A DNA stretch of 64,000 bases from positions 1 to 64,000 of the forward strand of contig JAIUNI010000018.1 of the NCBI GenBank assembly GCA_020161935.1, given 5' to 3'. Both the position numbers and the translations under genes were made by a program. This DNA comes from Chloroflexota bacterium (GTDB lineage Bacteria > Chloroflexota > Anaerolineae > Aggregatilineales > Phototrophicaceae). The notes under the pieces are model-generated. The model was not told the DNA's origin and did not search any database. It saw nothing but the letters and a program-made list of their open reading frames with translations. Shown here in pieces: positions 8,672 through 17,112 of this stretch (the first letter of the stretch is position 1; every line of letters begins with the position of its first letter).

Positions 8672-9589
8672 GTGATTCTGGAAAATCTCTGCAATAGACT
8701 GCAACACACTGATCCCCTTCAACGCCTGAATGCAGTTATCGTTCTGGGTACGGTGGATGAGGTCGAAGCGCTTTCGAATGTGGTTGCGGCTTTTAAGGTA
8801 GAGCCAGAAGCGGATGTGCGGCAGGCGATGGCATGGTCGGGTAAACGCCTGCAAGCGGCCAAGCAGTCGAACTATTCAACGCTGAATGAAATTTTCCGCC
8901 ATTTCCGTATTGAGCTGTCGGTTTCCGCCGAAACAGACGAACGTGAACGCCGTTTGCTGGAGCAAATGAAGTTCAAAGCGGAGATGGAGAGCCAGCAGCG
9001 GCAGCAAGACGGTATCAAAGGTGCGGCGGCTACAGCAGTCGTCAGTACCGCGTTGTTCGGCTTCACGGGTATGATGGCTGGCATGGGAGGCGCTACACCC
9101 AGCGGTGCGGCGTTTATTTCGTCGAACATTGGTGAAAATGGGCCGAAGCTCGGCTCGCAGCGCATTATGCCCACACGACCGACCGAAGCAGATATACGCC
9201 AGTATGTGCGCCGTTTGAAGGAAGATCCAGACCCTAACAAACGTGCTGGCGCAGCCCATAACCTCGCCCGCGTGGTCAATAATTTGGATGCGCTGCCAGA
9301 GTTGGCAACTGCATTTATCGATGATCCGAAATCGACCGTCAAAGAAGCTGCCCAAGCAGCCGCGAAAGAAATCTACTGGAATGCGGTTTATTGGGAGATG
9401 GAGCAGGATGGTCGAATGAAAGCTGAGATTCAAAAGCGTACGGGCGAGACCGCTCAAACAACGGCTGCCGGTACCGCTACTCCTTCTCAATCCGTTCCAG
9501 CAACCGCGCCGCCCAAACCATCGTCGAAAGAAATTTCGGACATTTTGAAGAAGGCAGAAGCGCAACGCCAGAAGCGCAAGCGTTTTTAA
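8672..9589 (+). CDS. HEAT-like repeat protein of unknown function inside the sugar cluster
   Basis: About 305 residues. The N-terminus (DPLQRLNAVIVLGTVDE) and residues about 180-245 (DPDPNKRAGAAHNLARV) look like degenerate HEAT repeats. Between them is a charged helical stretch and a Gly/Ala/Met-rich hydrophobic segment (about 115-145) that could insert in a membrane. The C-terminus is a Thr/Pro/Ala linker and a basic tail. Start choice: GGGAGG at 8659-8664 is only one base from ATG 8666 but 7 bases from GTG 8672, so GTG is preferred. I do not recognise a family. Its place between pathway enzymes suggests a scaffold or accessory role in glycan synthesis. Confidence 0.65.
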   Translation: MILENLCNRLQHTDPLQRLNAVIVLGTVDEVEALSNVVAAFKVEPEADVRQAMAWSGKRLQAAKQSNYSTLNEIFRHFRIELSVSAETDERERRLLEQMKFKAEMESQQRQQDGIKGAAATAVVSTALFGFTGMMAGMGGATPSGAAFISSNIGENGPKLGSQRIMPTRPTEADIRQYVRRLKEDPDPNKRAGAAHNLARVVNNLDALPELATAFIDDPKSTVKEAAQAAAKEIYWNAVYWEMEQDGRMKAEIQKRTGETAQTTAAGTATPSQSVPATAPPKPSSKEISDILKKAEAQRQKRKRF

Positions 9590-9617
9590 TTGCGCTGGAG
9601 AATTAAAGGTCTGAATA

Positions 9618-10700
9618 ATGCAAATTCCTATCGCTAAACCTTTCATCGGTGAAGAAGAAAAACAAGCTGTCGTGCAAGTCCTCAGCAGCGGACAGTTGAC
9701 CTCCGGCCCCAAGGTGGTCGAGTTCGAAAAAGCCTTTGCCGCGTATCACGGCGCAAAACATGGTGTTGCCACAAGCAATGGTACAACTGCGCTGATGGCG
9801 GCGATGATGGCGCATGGCATCGGCCCCGGCGATGAGGTCATCATTCCGTCATTCAGCTTTTTCGCGACGGCTTCGTGCATCCTAAGTACTGGCGCACGTC
9901 CAGTGTTCGCGGACATTGATGCGGATACGTTCTGTATGTCGCCGGAAGCTGCTGAAGCGGCGATTACCCCCAAGACCAAGGCGATTATGCCGGTACATCT
10001 TTATGGATTGCCCGCTAATATGCCGGCTTTCGAGGCCATTTGCCAGAAGCACGGGCTGATCTTGCTCGAAGACTCGGCGCAGGCGCACGGCGCGGCGATT
10101 GGCGACCGTCATGTGGGGACGTGGGGAACGGCTTCGTTCAGCTTTTACCCGACCAAGAACATGACTACGACCGAAGGTGGCATGGTGCTGACCAACGATG
10201 ATGAGATCGCGCGTCACCTGCGGATGATCCGCGCACAGGGTATGAACACCCAGTATTATCATGAAGTCGTCGGTTATAACTACCGCCTGACCGATATGGC
10301 TGCCGCGATTGGTATGGTGCAGTTGGGGCGCTTGCCGGAATGGACGAAGGCCCGCATCAGCAACGGCGACTACTACAACCAGAAGTTGGAAAGTGTCGTC
10401 ACCCCAACTGTCCCCGAAGGTTATAAGCATGTGTATCACCAATACACGGTGCGCGTGCCGGACGGTGTTGACCGCGATGCGGTTGCCAAGCGTTTGAATG
10501 AGAAGGGCATCGGCGTGCGCGTGTATTACCCGATCCCCATTCACCAGCAGCCGGTGTTCCAGAACATGGGCGGTTACGAGAACCTCGATTTGCCTGTGAC
10601 CGAGAAACTCACCAAGCAGGTGTTCAGCTTGCCCGTATTCCCCTCACTGACCGCAGAAGAACGGGATTACGTCGTGCAGGAGGTCAACGCAGCATGTTAA
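9618..10700 (+). CDS. DegT/DnrJ/EryC1/StrS sugar aminotransferase, WbpE-like
   Basis: A 360-residue PLP-dependent sugar aminotransferase. The cofactor Lys is K180 in SFYPTKN, preceded by EDSAQAHGA, both hallmarks of the family. In context it is best read as WbpE/WlbC, which converts UDP-3-keto-GlcNAcA to UDP-GlcNAc(3NH2)A with glutamate as donor. Length is normal. Its stop overlaps the start of the next gene by 7 bases, so the two are co-translated. Other sugar specificities are possible for the fold; the neighbouring dehydrogenase and acetyltransferase make this one likely. Confidence 0.87.
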   Translation: MQIPIAKPFIGEEEKQAVVQVLSSGQLTSGPKVVEFEKAFAAYHGAKHGVATSNGTTALMAAMMAHGIGPGDEVIIPSFSFFATASCILSTGARPVFADIDADTFCMSPEAAEAAITPKTKAIMPVHLYGLPANMPAFEAICQKHGLILLEDSAQAHGAAIGDRHVGTWGTASFSFYPTKNMTTTEGGMVLTNDDEIARHLRMIRAQGMNTQYYHEVVGYNYRLTDMAAAIGMVQLGRLPEWTKARISNGDYYNQKLESVVTPTVPEGYKHVYHQYTVRVPDGVDRDAVAKRLNEKGIGVRVYYPIPIHQQPVFQNMGGYENLDLPVTEKLTKQVFSLPVFPSLTAEERDYVVQEVNAAC

Positions 10701-11704
10701 AGGCAGCCGTTATTGGGGTTGGCAGCATCGGGCAGAACCATGCCCGTGTGTACCGCGAAATGGATGGGGCGCAGTTGGTGGCGGTGGTGGACGCGAATGC
10801 CGCCAGCGCCGCGCGTATCGGCGGGCGTTTGAATGTGCCGCACTACAGCGACATTGACAAGATGCTGGAGGAGCAGAAGCCTGACCTCGTGTCGATTTCG
10901 GTTCCGACCAGTTTGCACTTCAAGGTCGGCATGGATTTGATCGCGAAGGGTTTGCATGTGCTGGTCGAAAAGCCGATTACCAGCACCCTTGAGCAGGCCG
11001 AGGAACTCTGCGACGCGGCGAAGAAAAAAGGCGTGCTGCTGGCTGTTGGTCACATCGAGCGCTTTAACCCTGCCGTGATGGAACTTCGCCGCCGCTTGCG
11101 CGAGGGCATGGCGCTGGGCAAGGTGTACCAGATTCACACGCAGCGCCTCAGCCCGTATCCGTCGCGTATTCAGGATGCCGGTGTGGTAATCGACCTTGCG
11201 TCACATGACATTGACCTGATGCGCTACTTGACGGGCGAGGAAATCACCCGCGTGTACGGTGAAACCTTGCAGAGTATCAACTCTGATCGTGAGGATATGT
11301 TCAACGGTTTGATGCGCTTCCGCAGTGGCACGGTCGGCGTACTGAACGTCAATTGGATGACCCCCACCAAAATTCGCCGCTTAACCGTTACCGGCGCACG
11401 GGGTATGTTCGACTGCAACCTGATCTCGCAGGAGTTGTTCTTTTACGAGAACGAAACCGCTCCCAGCCAGTGGGACGCGCTGAGTGTGCTGCGCGGCGTG
11501 AGCGAGGGTAACATCGTCGGCATCAAGCTGCAACGCCACGAACCGCTGGCCGCCGAGCTGAACGACTTCGTGGCGGCGGTACGTGATGGACGGCAGCCGA
11601 CCGTGACCGGCTTGGACGGCCTCGAAACCTTGCGCCTCGCGCTCGATTTCGTGCGGTCGGGTGCGGATCACCAAGTTGTCGATGAAGTGAAGGTCATGCC
11701 CTAA
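10694..11704 (+). CDS. Gfo/Idh/MocA family dehydrogenase, WbpB/WlbA-like
   Basis: A 336-residue NAD-dependent sugar dehydrogenase. The Rossmann start is IGVGSIGQNHARVY, followed by the family motif EKPITS and the catalytic-region GHIERFNP. WbpB/WlbA oxidises the 3-OH of UDP-GlcNAcA to the 3-keto form, the step just before the aminotransferase encoded immediately upstream. The 7-base overlap with that gene supports coupling of the two reactions, since the keto product is unstable. Assignment to the family is firm; the exact substrate rests on context. Confidence 0.87.
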   Translation: MLKAAVIGVGSIGQNHARVYREMDGAQLVAVVDANAASAARIGGRLNVPHYSDIDKMLEEQKPDLVSISVPTSLHFKVGMDLIAKGLHVLVEKPITSTLEQAEELCDAAKKKGVLLAVGHIERFNPAVMELRRRLREGMALGKVYQIHTQRLSPYPSRIQDAGVVIDLASHDIDLMRYLTGEEITRVYGETLQSINSDREDMFNGLMRFRSGTVGVLNVNWMTPTKIRRLTVTGARGMFDCNLISQELFFYENETAPSQWDALSVLRGVSEGNIVGIKLQRHEPLAAELNDFVAAVRDGRQPTVTGLDGLETLRLALDFVRSGADHQVVDEVKVMP

Positions 11705-11779
11705 TTCCATAAGTGAAAACTTTTAGGGGCAGGCTATGAGCTTGCCCCTCTTATTACTGTCTAAATTGGGAATTTGCTA

Positions 11780-12844
11780 ATGAAAATCATGAACGTTGTC
11801 GGCGCAAGGCCGGAGTTTATTCAAACCGCGCCTGTCACCCGTGCCATCCGCAAACGCCATACCGAAATACTGGTGCATACCGGACAGCATTACGACGATA
11901 ATATGTCAGCGATCTTTTTCCGTGACCTCGGCATCTCCGCGCCGGAGATCAACATCGGAGTGGGCGGGGGCAGCCACGCCAGCATGACCGGGCAGATGTT
12001 GATGAAGCTCGAACAGGCGATGCAGGAACACAAGCCGGATTGGGTGCTGGTCTTCGGTGATACGAACTCGACCATCGCGGCGGCGCTGGCAGCGGCAAAG
12101 ATTCATATTCCGGTGGCGCACATCGAGGCGGGCTTGCGAAGTTACGACCGGAAGATGCCGGAAGAAATTAACCGCGTGATGACTGACCACCTCAGCACCT
12201 TGCTTTTCCCACCGACACAAGTTGCCGTCGATAACCTCAAAAAAGAGGGCATCACTAAAGGGGTGCATCTCGTCGGCGATGTACGGGTGGATGTGGTGTT
12301 GGATACCGTGCCGCGTGCCAAGCCGCGCCAAGCCGATTTGTTCGCGCAGACAGGTTTGAAGGCGGGCAAACCGTTCGCACTGGCGACCATTCATCGCGCC
12401 TCAAACACCGACGACCAAACCCGCCTCAACGACATCGTAAGTGCCTTCAACACGCTCGATTTGCCAGTGGTACTGCCGGTACACCCGCGCTTGCGGAAGA
12501 TGATGGACGAGTTTGGCCTCAAATTTAGCGGCAATGTGCGCCCGATTGAACCGATTGGCTTCCTTGATATGGTGGCGCTGCTGGATGCTTGCACGATTGT
12601 CATTACGGACAGCGGCGGATTACAGAAAGAAGCCTATATGATGAAGCGCCCCGGTGTCACCGTGCGCGACACGACCGAGTGGGTGGAAACCGTCACCTCC
12701 GGTTGGAACCGCCTGACCGAGCCGAATGCGTTCAAAGCTGCTGTTGCCGAGGCGCTGAAACCGCCGCCAACCGATCACCCCGACTTTTACGGTGCGCCGG
12801 GTGTTTGCGACCGGATCGTCGACGCACTGGAGGCGGGTAGTTAG
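11780..12844 (+). CDS. wecB: UDP-N-acetylglucosamine 2-epimerase (non-hydrolysing), WecB/WbpI family
   Basis: A 354-residue epimerase with the expected motifs VVGARPEF, GDTNST, HIEAGLRS, PEEINR and DSGG. The family interconverts UDP-GlcNAc and UDP-ManNAc, or in the WbpI branch the 2,3-diacetamido uronic acid forms. As the last gene of this cluster it is more likely WbpI-like, giving UDP-ManNAc(3NAc)A. The ATG at 11780 is preferred over an upstream TTG. A short 70-base spacer separates it from the dehydrogenase, and a strong intrinsic terminator follows. Confidence 0.87.
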   Translation: MKIMNVVGARPEFIQTAPVTRAIRKRHTEILVHTGQHYDDNMSAIFFRDLGISAPEINIGVGGGSHASMTGQMLMKLEQAMQEHKPDWVLVFGDTNSTIAAALAAAKIHIPVAHIEAGLRSYDRKMPEEINRVMTDHLSTLLFPPTQVAVDNLKKEGITKGVHLVGDVRVDVVLDTVPRAKPRQADLFAQTGLKAGKPFALATIHRASNTDDQTRLNDIVSAFNTLDLPVVLPVHPRLRKMMDEFGLKFSGNVRPIEPIGFLDMVALLDACTIVITDSGGLQKEAYMMKRPGVTVRDTTEWVETVTSGWNRLTEPNAFKAAVAEALKPPPTDHPDFYGAPGVCDRIVDALEAGS

Positions 12845-12875
12845 CTGCCGAAGCCTCACAAGTTTAGTATTTGAA

Positions 12876-12900
12876 AGGGCGCTGACAGGCGCTCTTTTTA
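12876..12900 (+). terminator. Intrinsic terminator of the sugar-nucleotide cluster
   Basis: A 7-bp stem (AGGGCGC with GCGCTCT, one G-U pair) and 6-base loop are followed by TTTTTATT, a classic factor-independent terminator 30 bases after the epimerase stop. Confidence 0.8.
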
Positions 12901-13041
12901 TTCCTTTACCTTTGCAAACTTATCTACGCAAAATGATCACACTTGTACCTTATGCTTAAACTAATCCTAAAAATCCGTTGATCACAACCACAAAAATCCT
13001 GTAATGCATTTCTGAGATGCAAGTGAATAAAAACGATAGCA

Positions 13042-13062
13042 CCTAAAAAAACTCATTTTAGG
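13042..13062. promoter_or_regulatory. Inverted repeat upstream of GT2 gene
   Basis: A perfect 7-bp inverted repeat, CCTAAAA and TTTTAGG, with a 7-base spacer lies 67 bases before the glycosyltransferase start. It could be an operator or a small hairpin in the leader. No clear promoter boxes are assignable. Confidence 0.3.
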
Positions 13063-13128
13063 AGTCCGTTAGGATGACCGTGGCAAAGTGTATCCTGTAG
13101 CACATACGTGAGAGGGTAGAAAGCATTC

Positions 13129-14409
13129 ATGAGCAACATATTATCCATTGTTGTCCCAGCTTATAACGAAGAAGACGGTGTCGCAGCCGTTATCGACCGC
13201 ACTTTAACCATTGAACCGGAACTGCGTAAACTCGGCTTGGATGGTATGGAACTAATCATCGTGGATGATGGTTCCAAAGACCGCACCGCTGAAATTGTTA
13301 AGAGTTACATCGACCGGGGTGTCGTACTGATCCAGCACAAGAAGAACCGCAACTATGGTGGTGCGCTCAAGACGGGCTTCCACCACGCCAAGGGCAACCT
13401 GCTGGCGTTCATGGATGCCGACGGTACGTATCCGCCGGAATACTTCCCCCGTATGGTGCAGGCGATGTTCGAACAGAACGCCGACCTTGTTATCGGGTCG
13501 CGTATGGCAGGTGTCGAAAGCGATATGCCGCTGACCCGCCGTATCGGTAATACTCTGTTCGCCGGTTTGGTGACGATGATCGGTAACATTCGTATTACCG
13601 ATAGCGCCAGCGGTCAGCGTATCCTCAAACGTGAAGTGCTCGAAAAACTCTACCCGCTGCCTGATGGTTTGAACTTCACACCCGTCATGAGTACCCGTGC
13701 GCTGCACGAAGAACTCAAGATGATCGAAGTGCCTATCCGTTATGAAGAACGCGACGGCGAAAGTAAGTTGAGCGTCGTGCGTGATGGCTTGCGCTTCCTG
13801 TTCACCATTCTCGGCACAGCCGCGACCTATAACCCCGTGCGTTTGCTCGGTGGGTTGGCGGTCATCGCCATGATCCTCGCGGTGCTGGCGCTGATCCCGT
13901 GGTTCATCGCCTACAACAGCGGCGTACAGGATCGCTCCGGCTACACATACTTCGTGTTCATCGCCATGACCGGCATCATTACAGCGGTCAACCTGTTTAG
14001 TATGGGTACGGCGTTTAACTGGATTGTCGGTTTGTTCCACCGCCGACCTGTCCGTCAGGGGTTGTTCGGTCGCCCGATTTTCAGCAAGCCGATGGAAATG
14101 AAGTTCGGCACGATTGGTGCGGCACTCATTGTGTTCGGCGCGGTGCTGTTCATTGTCGCGCTCATTGCGAGCCGTGGCGGTAATCCTGAATGGGTGCTGC
14201 TGGTTCCAAGTGCGATGTTCGTCATCACCGGTGTTCAGTTGGGTACTGTGTGGATGATTATCAAAACCCTCGCTACCTTGACCCAGCGCGAGATCAAGGC
14301 TGCTGGTGATCTCATCGCCAACGATGAGAATGACGAAAACGCGGTGGTGATCCGCCGTACGAACGAAGTCCGTAAAGTAACTTCCGAGATTAACAAGGCG
14401 TTGGTCTAA
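13129..14409 (+). CDS. Family 2 glycosyltransferase with C-terminal membrane domain
   Basis: A 426-residue protein. Residues 5-220 are a GT-A glycosyltransferase 2 domain (VVPAYNEED, IVDDGSKD, metal-binding DAD at 96-98, GSR, SASGQRIL). Four hydrophobic segments follow (about 227-250, 263-287, 327-350, 357-380), then a charged tail. The layout resembles dolichyl/undecaprenyl-phosphate sugar transferases (DPM1/GtrB/ArnC type), which move a nucleotide-sugar residue to a lipid carrier at the inner membrane face. The acceptor is inferred only. The radical SAM gene follows after 62 bases and shares its terminator, so they probably form one operon. GAGAGGG precedes the ATG. Confidence 0.85.
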   Translation: MSNILSIVVPAYNEEDGVAAVIDRTLTIEPELRKLGLDGMELIIVDDGSKDRTAEIVKSYIDRGVVLIQHKKNRNYGGALKTGFHHAKGNLLAFMDADGTYPPEYFPRMVQAMFEQNADLVIGSRMAGVESDMPLTRRIGNTLFAGLVTMIGNIRITDSASGQRILKREVLEKLYPLPDGLNFTPVMSTRALHEELKMIEVPIRYEERDGESKLSVVRDGLRFLFTILGTAATYNPVRLLGGLAVIAMILAVLALIPWFIAYNSGVQDRSGYTYFVFIAMTGIITAVNLFSMGTAFNWIVGLFHRRPVRQGLFGRPIFSKPMEMKFGTIGAALIVFGAVLFIVALIASRGGNPEWVLLVPSAMFVITGVQLGTVWMIIKTLATLTQREIKAAGDLIANDENDENAVVIRRTNEVRKVTSEINKALV

Positions 14410-14471
14410 CGCCCCATTTTTACCAGTGTCGAAGAGAGAACATCCTAGAGAGATTAGGGGAGTAAGGCGTT

Positions 14472-16205
14472 ATGGCTAACATTGATTACGATAAGCTGAG
14501 AGCAAAGTATCCGAAGTCACCAGAACCGTTTATCGGTGGTGAAATTTCGGGACGGCGCGATCTGCCCGATGAACTGCGCGAGAACCTTGGTTCCCGCCGC
14601 GTTCCCAAATTGAGCAACGTGCGCTTCCCTGATGCGGATGGTGTTGTTGCCAAGTTCACCGAAGAATATCGCCAATACGGTGTGGATATTCTGTTCGTGA
14701 ACCCACCCTCGCCGGATGGTGGCATCTGGATCCGCAGCCAGCACCGTGTAGGCCGCCGCAGCCGTGAAAACATGATTTGGGGGCAGGTGTCGCTGGCGCA
14801 AATGGCCGCCGTCATGTACCCGGACTACAAGGTCGCGGTGATTGACGCGATTGCCGAGCGCATGAGCTGGCCGGATTTCGAGAAGAAGCTGCGCGAATAC
14901 AAGCCGCGCTTCTACGTGACCCAGATGACCGCACCGACCTTGACCAACGATAACTATGGCTGCTTCCTTGCGAAGTCCATTGGCGCGATCACAATTGCCT
15001 TTGGTACGCACGTTACGCCGCTCGCGGTCGAAACCATGCGCCCGCACCCGTCGCTTGACCTGTGCTTGCGCGGCGAGCCGGAAGTGACCCTGCGAGAAGT
15101 CGTGGACACCATCACCGGTCGTACTACCTTCTCGGAAGACACGCTGAAGCTGTATAAGAGCTGCGACCCTGAATGGGAACCGAAGACCGCTGAACGCCTG
15201 CCGAACAGCGACTTCTATGATCTGGCGCATGTTAAGGGTTTGGTGTGGCGGCGCGGAATGGAAATCGTCCGCAACGTTGATCGCAACTTCATCCCCAACT
15301 TGGATGATCTGCCGCTGCCGATGCATCACCTGCTGCCATTGGACAAGTACCGTACCGCCGTTCTCGATGGTTCGTATCAGTTCATCGTCACAAGCCGTGG
15401 CTGCACCGCTGGCTGTGTGTACTGCATTAAGCATGTGAGCTACCAAGCCGGTTTGCGCCTCCGCAGCCCGGAAAATGTGGTTGCCGAAATCGAAATGCTG
15501 GTGAGCCTCGGCGTGAAGAACATTCATATGTACGCCGACCTGTTCACCGCCAACCGCGACCAAGTGTTGGGCATCTGCAAGCTGATTATCGACCGCAACA
15601 TCAAGATCGGTTTCACTGCCAACAGCCGCGTCGATTATGTCGATAAGGAAATGCTCGACATGATGGCGAAGGCCGGCTGCACGGTTCTGTCGTGGGGTAT
15701 CGAAAGTGCGAACGAGGACATCCTCAAGAAGGCACGTAAGGGTACAACTGCTGACCGCGCACGCCAGAGCGTGACGTGGGCGAAGGCGGCTGGCATCCGT
15801 AACCTCGGTTACTTCATCGTCGGCTTGCCCGGTGAAACCCGCGAAACCATTCAGGAAACCATCGATTTCAGCAAGACGCTGCCGTTGGACTTGGCAATCT
15901 TCCACATCGCCGCGCCGTACCCCGGTACGCCGTTCTTCTTCATGGTCATGGAGAACAACTGGTTCAAACCCGGCACCCGTTGGGAGCAGGTCGATATGGA
16001 TCAGTCAACCGTACTGCAATACAGCAACCTCAGCGCGGAAGATCTTGAGAGCGAAGCCCGCCGTGCGATGCGCGAATGGATGTTCCGCCCCGGCCCGGTC
16101 ATCACCTACCTGAAGTCGCTGCGGAATATCGGTGCGCTGCGCTCGGCGATCAACGTCGGTATGCAGCAGGTGAAGTGGACACTGTTCCCCAACGCCGCGC
16201 ATTAA
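14472..16205 (+). CDS. B12-binding-type radical SAM protein
   Basis: A 577-residue protein. Residues about 60-215 resemble a cobalamin-binding Rossmann domain (DILFVNPPSPDGG, AVIDAIAERM, TQMTAPTLTN, CLRGEPE). The radical SAM core follows with CTAGCVYC, giving cluster cysteines C311, C315 and C318, then SWGIESANEDILKK and YFIVGLPGETRE, typical of the group. Members include methylases, hopanoid and lipid-modifying enzymes and others, so the reaction cannot be named. Pairing with a membrane GT2 suggests modification of a lipid or glycan. GGGGAG precedes the ATG at a good distance. The C-terminal 60 residues are basic and family-specific. Confidence 0.85.
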   Translation: MANIDYDKLRAKYPKSPEPFIGGEISGRRDLPDELRENLGSRRVPKLSNVRFPDADGVVAKFTEEYRQYGVDILFVNPPSPDGGIWIRSQHRVGRRSRENMIWGQVSLAQMAAVMYPDYKVAVIDAIAERMSWPDFEKKLREYKPRFYVTQMTAPTLTNDNYGCFLAKSIGAITIAFGTHVTPLAVETMRPHPSLDLCLRGEPEVTLREVVDTITGRTTFSEDTLKLYKSCDPEWEPKTAERLPNSDFYDLAHVKGLVWRRGMEIVRNVDRNFIPNLDDLPLPMHHLLPLDKYRTAVLDGSYQFIVTSRGCTAGCVYCIKHVSYQAGLRLRSPENVVAEIEMLVSLGVKNIHMYADLFTANRDQVLGICKLIIDRNIKIGFTANSRVDYVDKEMLDMMAKAGCTVLSWGIESANEDILKKARKGTTADRARQSVTWAKAAGIRNLGYFIVGLPGETRETIQETIDFSKTLPLDLAIFHIAAPYPGTPFFFMVMENNWFKPGTRWEQVDMDQSTVLQYSNLSAEDLESEARRAMREWMFRPGPVITYLKSLRNIGALRSAINVGMQQVKWTLFPNAAH

Positions 16206-16227
16206 TTTTATAAGCTGATATAATGAA

Positions 16228-16256
16228 GAGGCGCTCTAGCAGCGTCTCTTTTATTT
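16228..16256 (+). terminator. Intrinsic terminator after radical SAM gene
   Basis: An 8-bp stem (GAGGCGCT with AGCGTCTC, one G-U) and 5-base loop are followed by TTTTATTTT, 22 bases after the stop codon. Confidence 0.8.
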
Positions 16257-16323
16257 TACATGGGTTGCAAAGTCGTTTTTCAAGTATTGCACTTAGACGA
16301 ATATCTGATTGATGATTTAAGGG

Positions 16324-16455
16324 ATGATGAATATGAAGAAATCGTCATCACCTGAGAACGAACCCATGCTCAATGGGGAAGCCTTTAACGCCCTCACCAG
16401 TTTTTATAGCAGTGTTTGGGCATACATGAATACGTTCTTTGGCGATAACCGTTGA
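16324..16455 (+). CDS. Predicted 43-residue peptide
   Basis: A short frame with three possible in-frame ATG codons (16324, 16327, 16333). The peptide has a polar N-terminus and an aromatic stretch (FYSSVWAYMNTFF) that could form one amphipathic or membrane-associated helix. Its TGA overlaps the TTG start of the next frame (TTGA), a typical coupling arrangement. This and the position between a terminator and the next small genes argue that it is real. No family recognised. Confidence 0.4.
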   Translation: MMNMKKSSSPENEPMLNGEAFNALTSFYSSVWAYMNTFFGDNR

Positions 16456-16793
16456 CCCTGATTGACCCTTATCATGTGCTAGAGAAAAGTCTTGAGCGTA
16501 TCCGGCACGATGAAATTGATGGCGTGACCTATAAACAGGCGATGCGAGATTTCAAGAGCGTTGAAAAACTCCGAAGTGGTTTGAAAGAACAGGATAATAA
16601 GCCTGATGCATCCTGGTTCAAGCAAGCGGAGAAGCTGCGTACTTACTCTCAAGAATTGGGGCTTACGCTACGCCGAAATGGCAACCAAACACTCATAAAT
16701 CCAATGAGGGTGTGGGCAGCGTATACCCTTTTAAAGAGGCATTTCAAAGGGGAGAATAACAATGTTCGCTATCGTGAATCATCTGCATTTTAG
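16452..16793 (+). CDS. Hypothetical protein, 113 residues
   Basis: A small, charged, mostly helical protein with no family I recognise. The best start is TTG at 16452, which overlaps the stop of the upstream peptide; there is no good ribosome site, so translation probably depends on coupling. Its 3' end overlaps the next gene by 32 bases in another frame. Repeated Lys/Arg-rich helices (KQAMRDFKSVEKLR, FKQAEKLRTYSQEL) suggest a soluble helical bundle, perhaps nucleic-acid binding, but this is a guess. Confidence 0.5.
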   Translation: MTLIDPYHVLEKSLERIRHDEIDGVTYKQAMRDFKSVEKLRSGLKEQDNKPDASWFKQAEKLRTYSQELGLTLRRNGNQTLINPMRVWAAYTLLKRHFKGENNNVRYRESSAF

Positions 16794-17049
16794 CAAGCCT
16801 GTCGATGACTTGCGTGAGTCGGTGGAGCAGGAAGGCGCACCGCTTCTAGCCAGTCTGCCCGGCTTCAAAGGCTTTCACTTTATCAAAGTCGATGATACCC
16901 ATGCTATCGTATTGATATTTTGGGACACGCCCGCTGATGCGCAAAATGGCGCACAGGTCTTCGGCCCAACCTGGTTTGCTAAAAACTTTGCACCCTATCT
17001 CGCCAGCGAACAGCAGCGCAGCGCGGGTGCAGTCTTGGTTAGCGCCTAA
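16762..17049 (+). CDS. Dimeric alpha-beta barrel (ABM-like) protein
   Basis: A 95-residue protein. The pattern of beta-alpha-beta elements (AIVNHLHFSKPVDDL, LPGFKGFHFIKVDD, AIVLIFWDTPADAQ) fits the ferredoxin-like dimeric alpha-beta barrel of antibiotic biosynthesis monooxygenase-like proteins. Those proteins range from heme-degrading to quinone-forming oxygenases and many have no known function. AAAGGGGAG lies 7 bases before the ATG, inside the preceding gene. The frame overlaps that gene by 32 bases. Confidence 0.65.
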   Translation: MFAIVNHLHFSKPVDDLRESVEQEGAPLLASLPGFKGFHFIKVDDTHAIVLIFWDTPADAQNGAQVFGPTWFAKNFAPYLASEQQRSAGAVLVSA

Positions 17050-17084
17050 CCTGACGGAATCCCAAATTAACCCAAGTTTATCCC

Positions 17085-17111
17085 AAACGGGAGGGCATGA
17101 CCCTCCTGTTT
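17085..17111. terminator. Bidirectional terminator between convergent genes
   Basis: An 11-bp stem (AAACGGGAGGG with CCCTCCTGTTT, one G-U) and 5-base loop sit between genes converging from both sides. A-rich and T-rich ends flank the stem, fitting use on both strands. Confidence 0.65.
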
Positions 17112-17112
17112 G

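Noticed and set aside
14517..15905. 462-codon open frame on the minus strand
   Set aside because: Antisense to the radical SAM gene, low-complexity composition, no motif.
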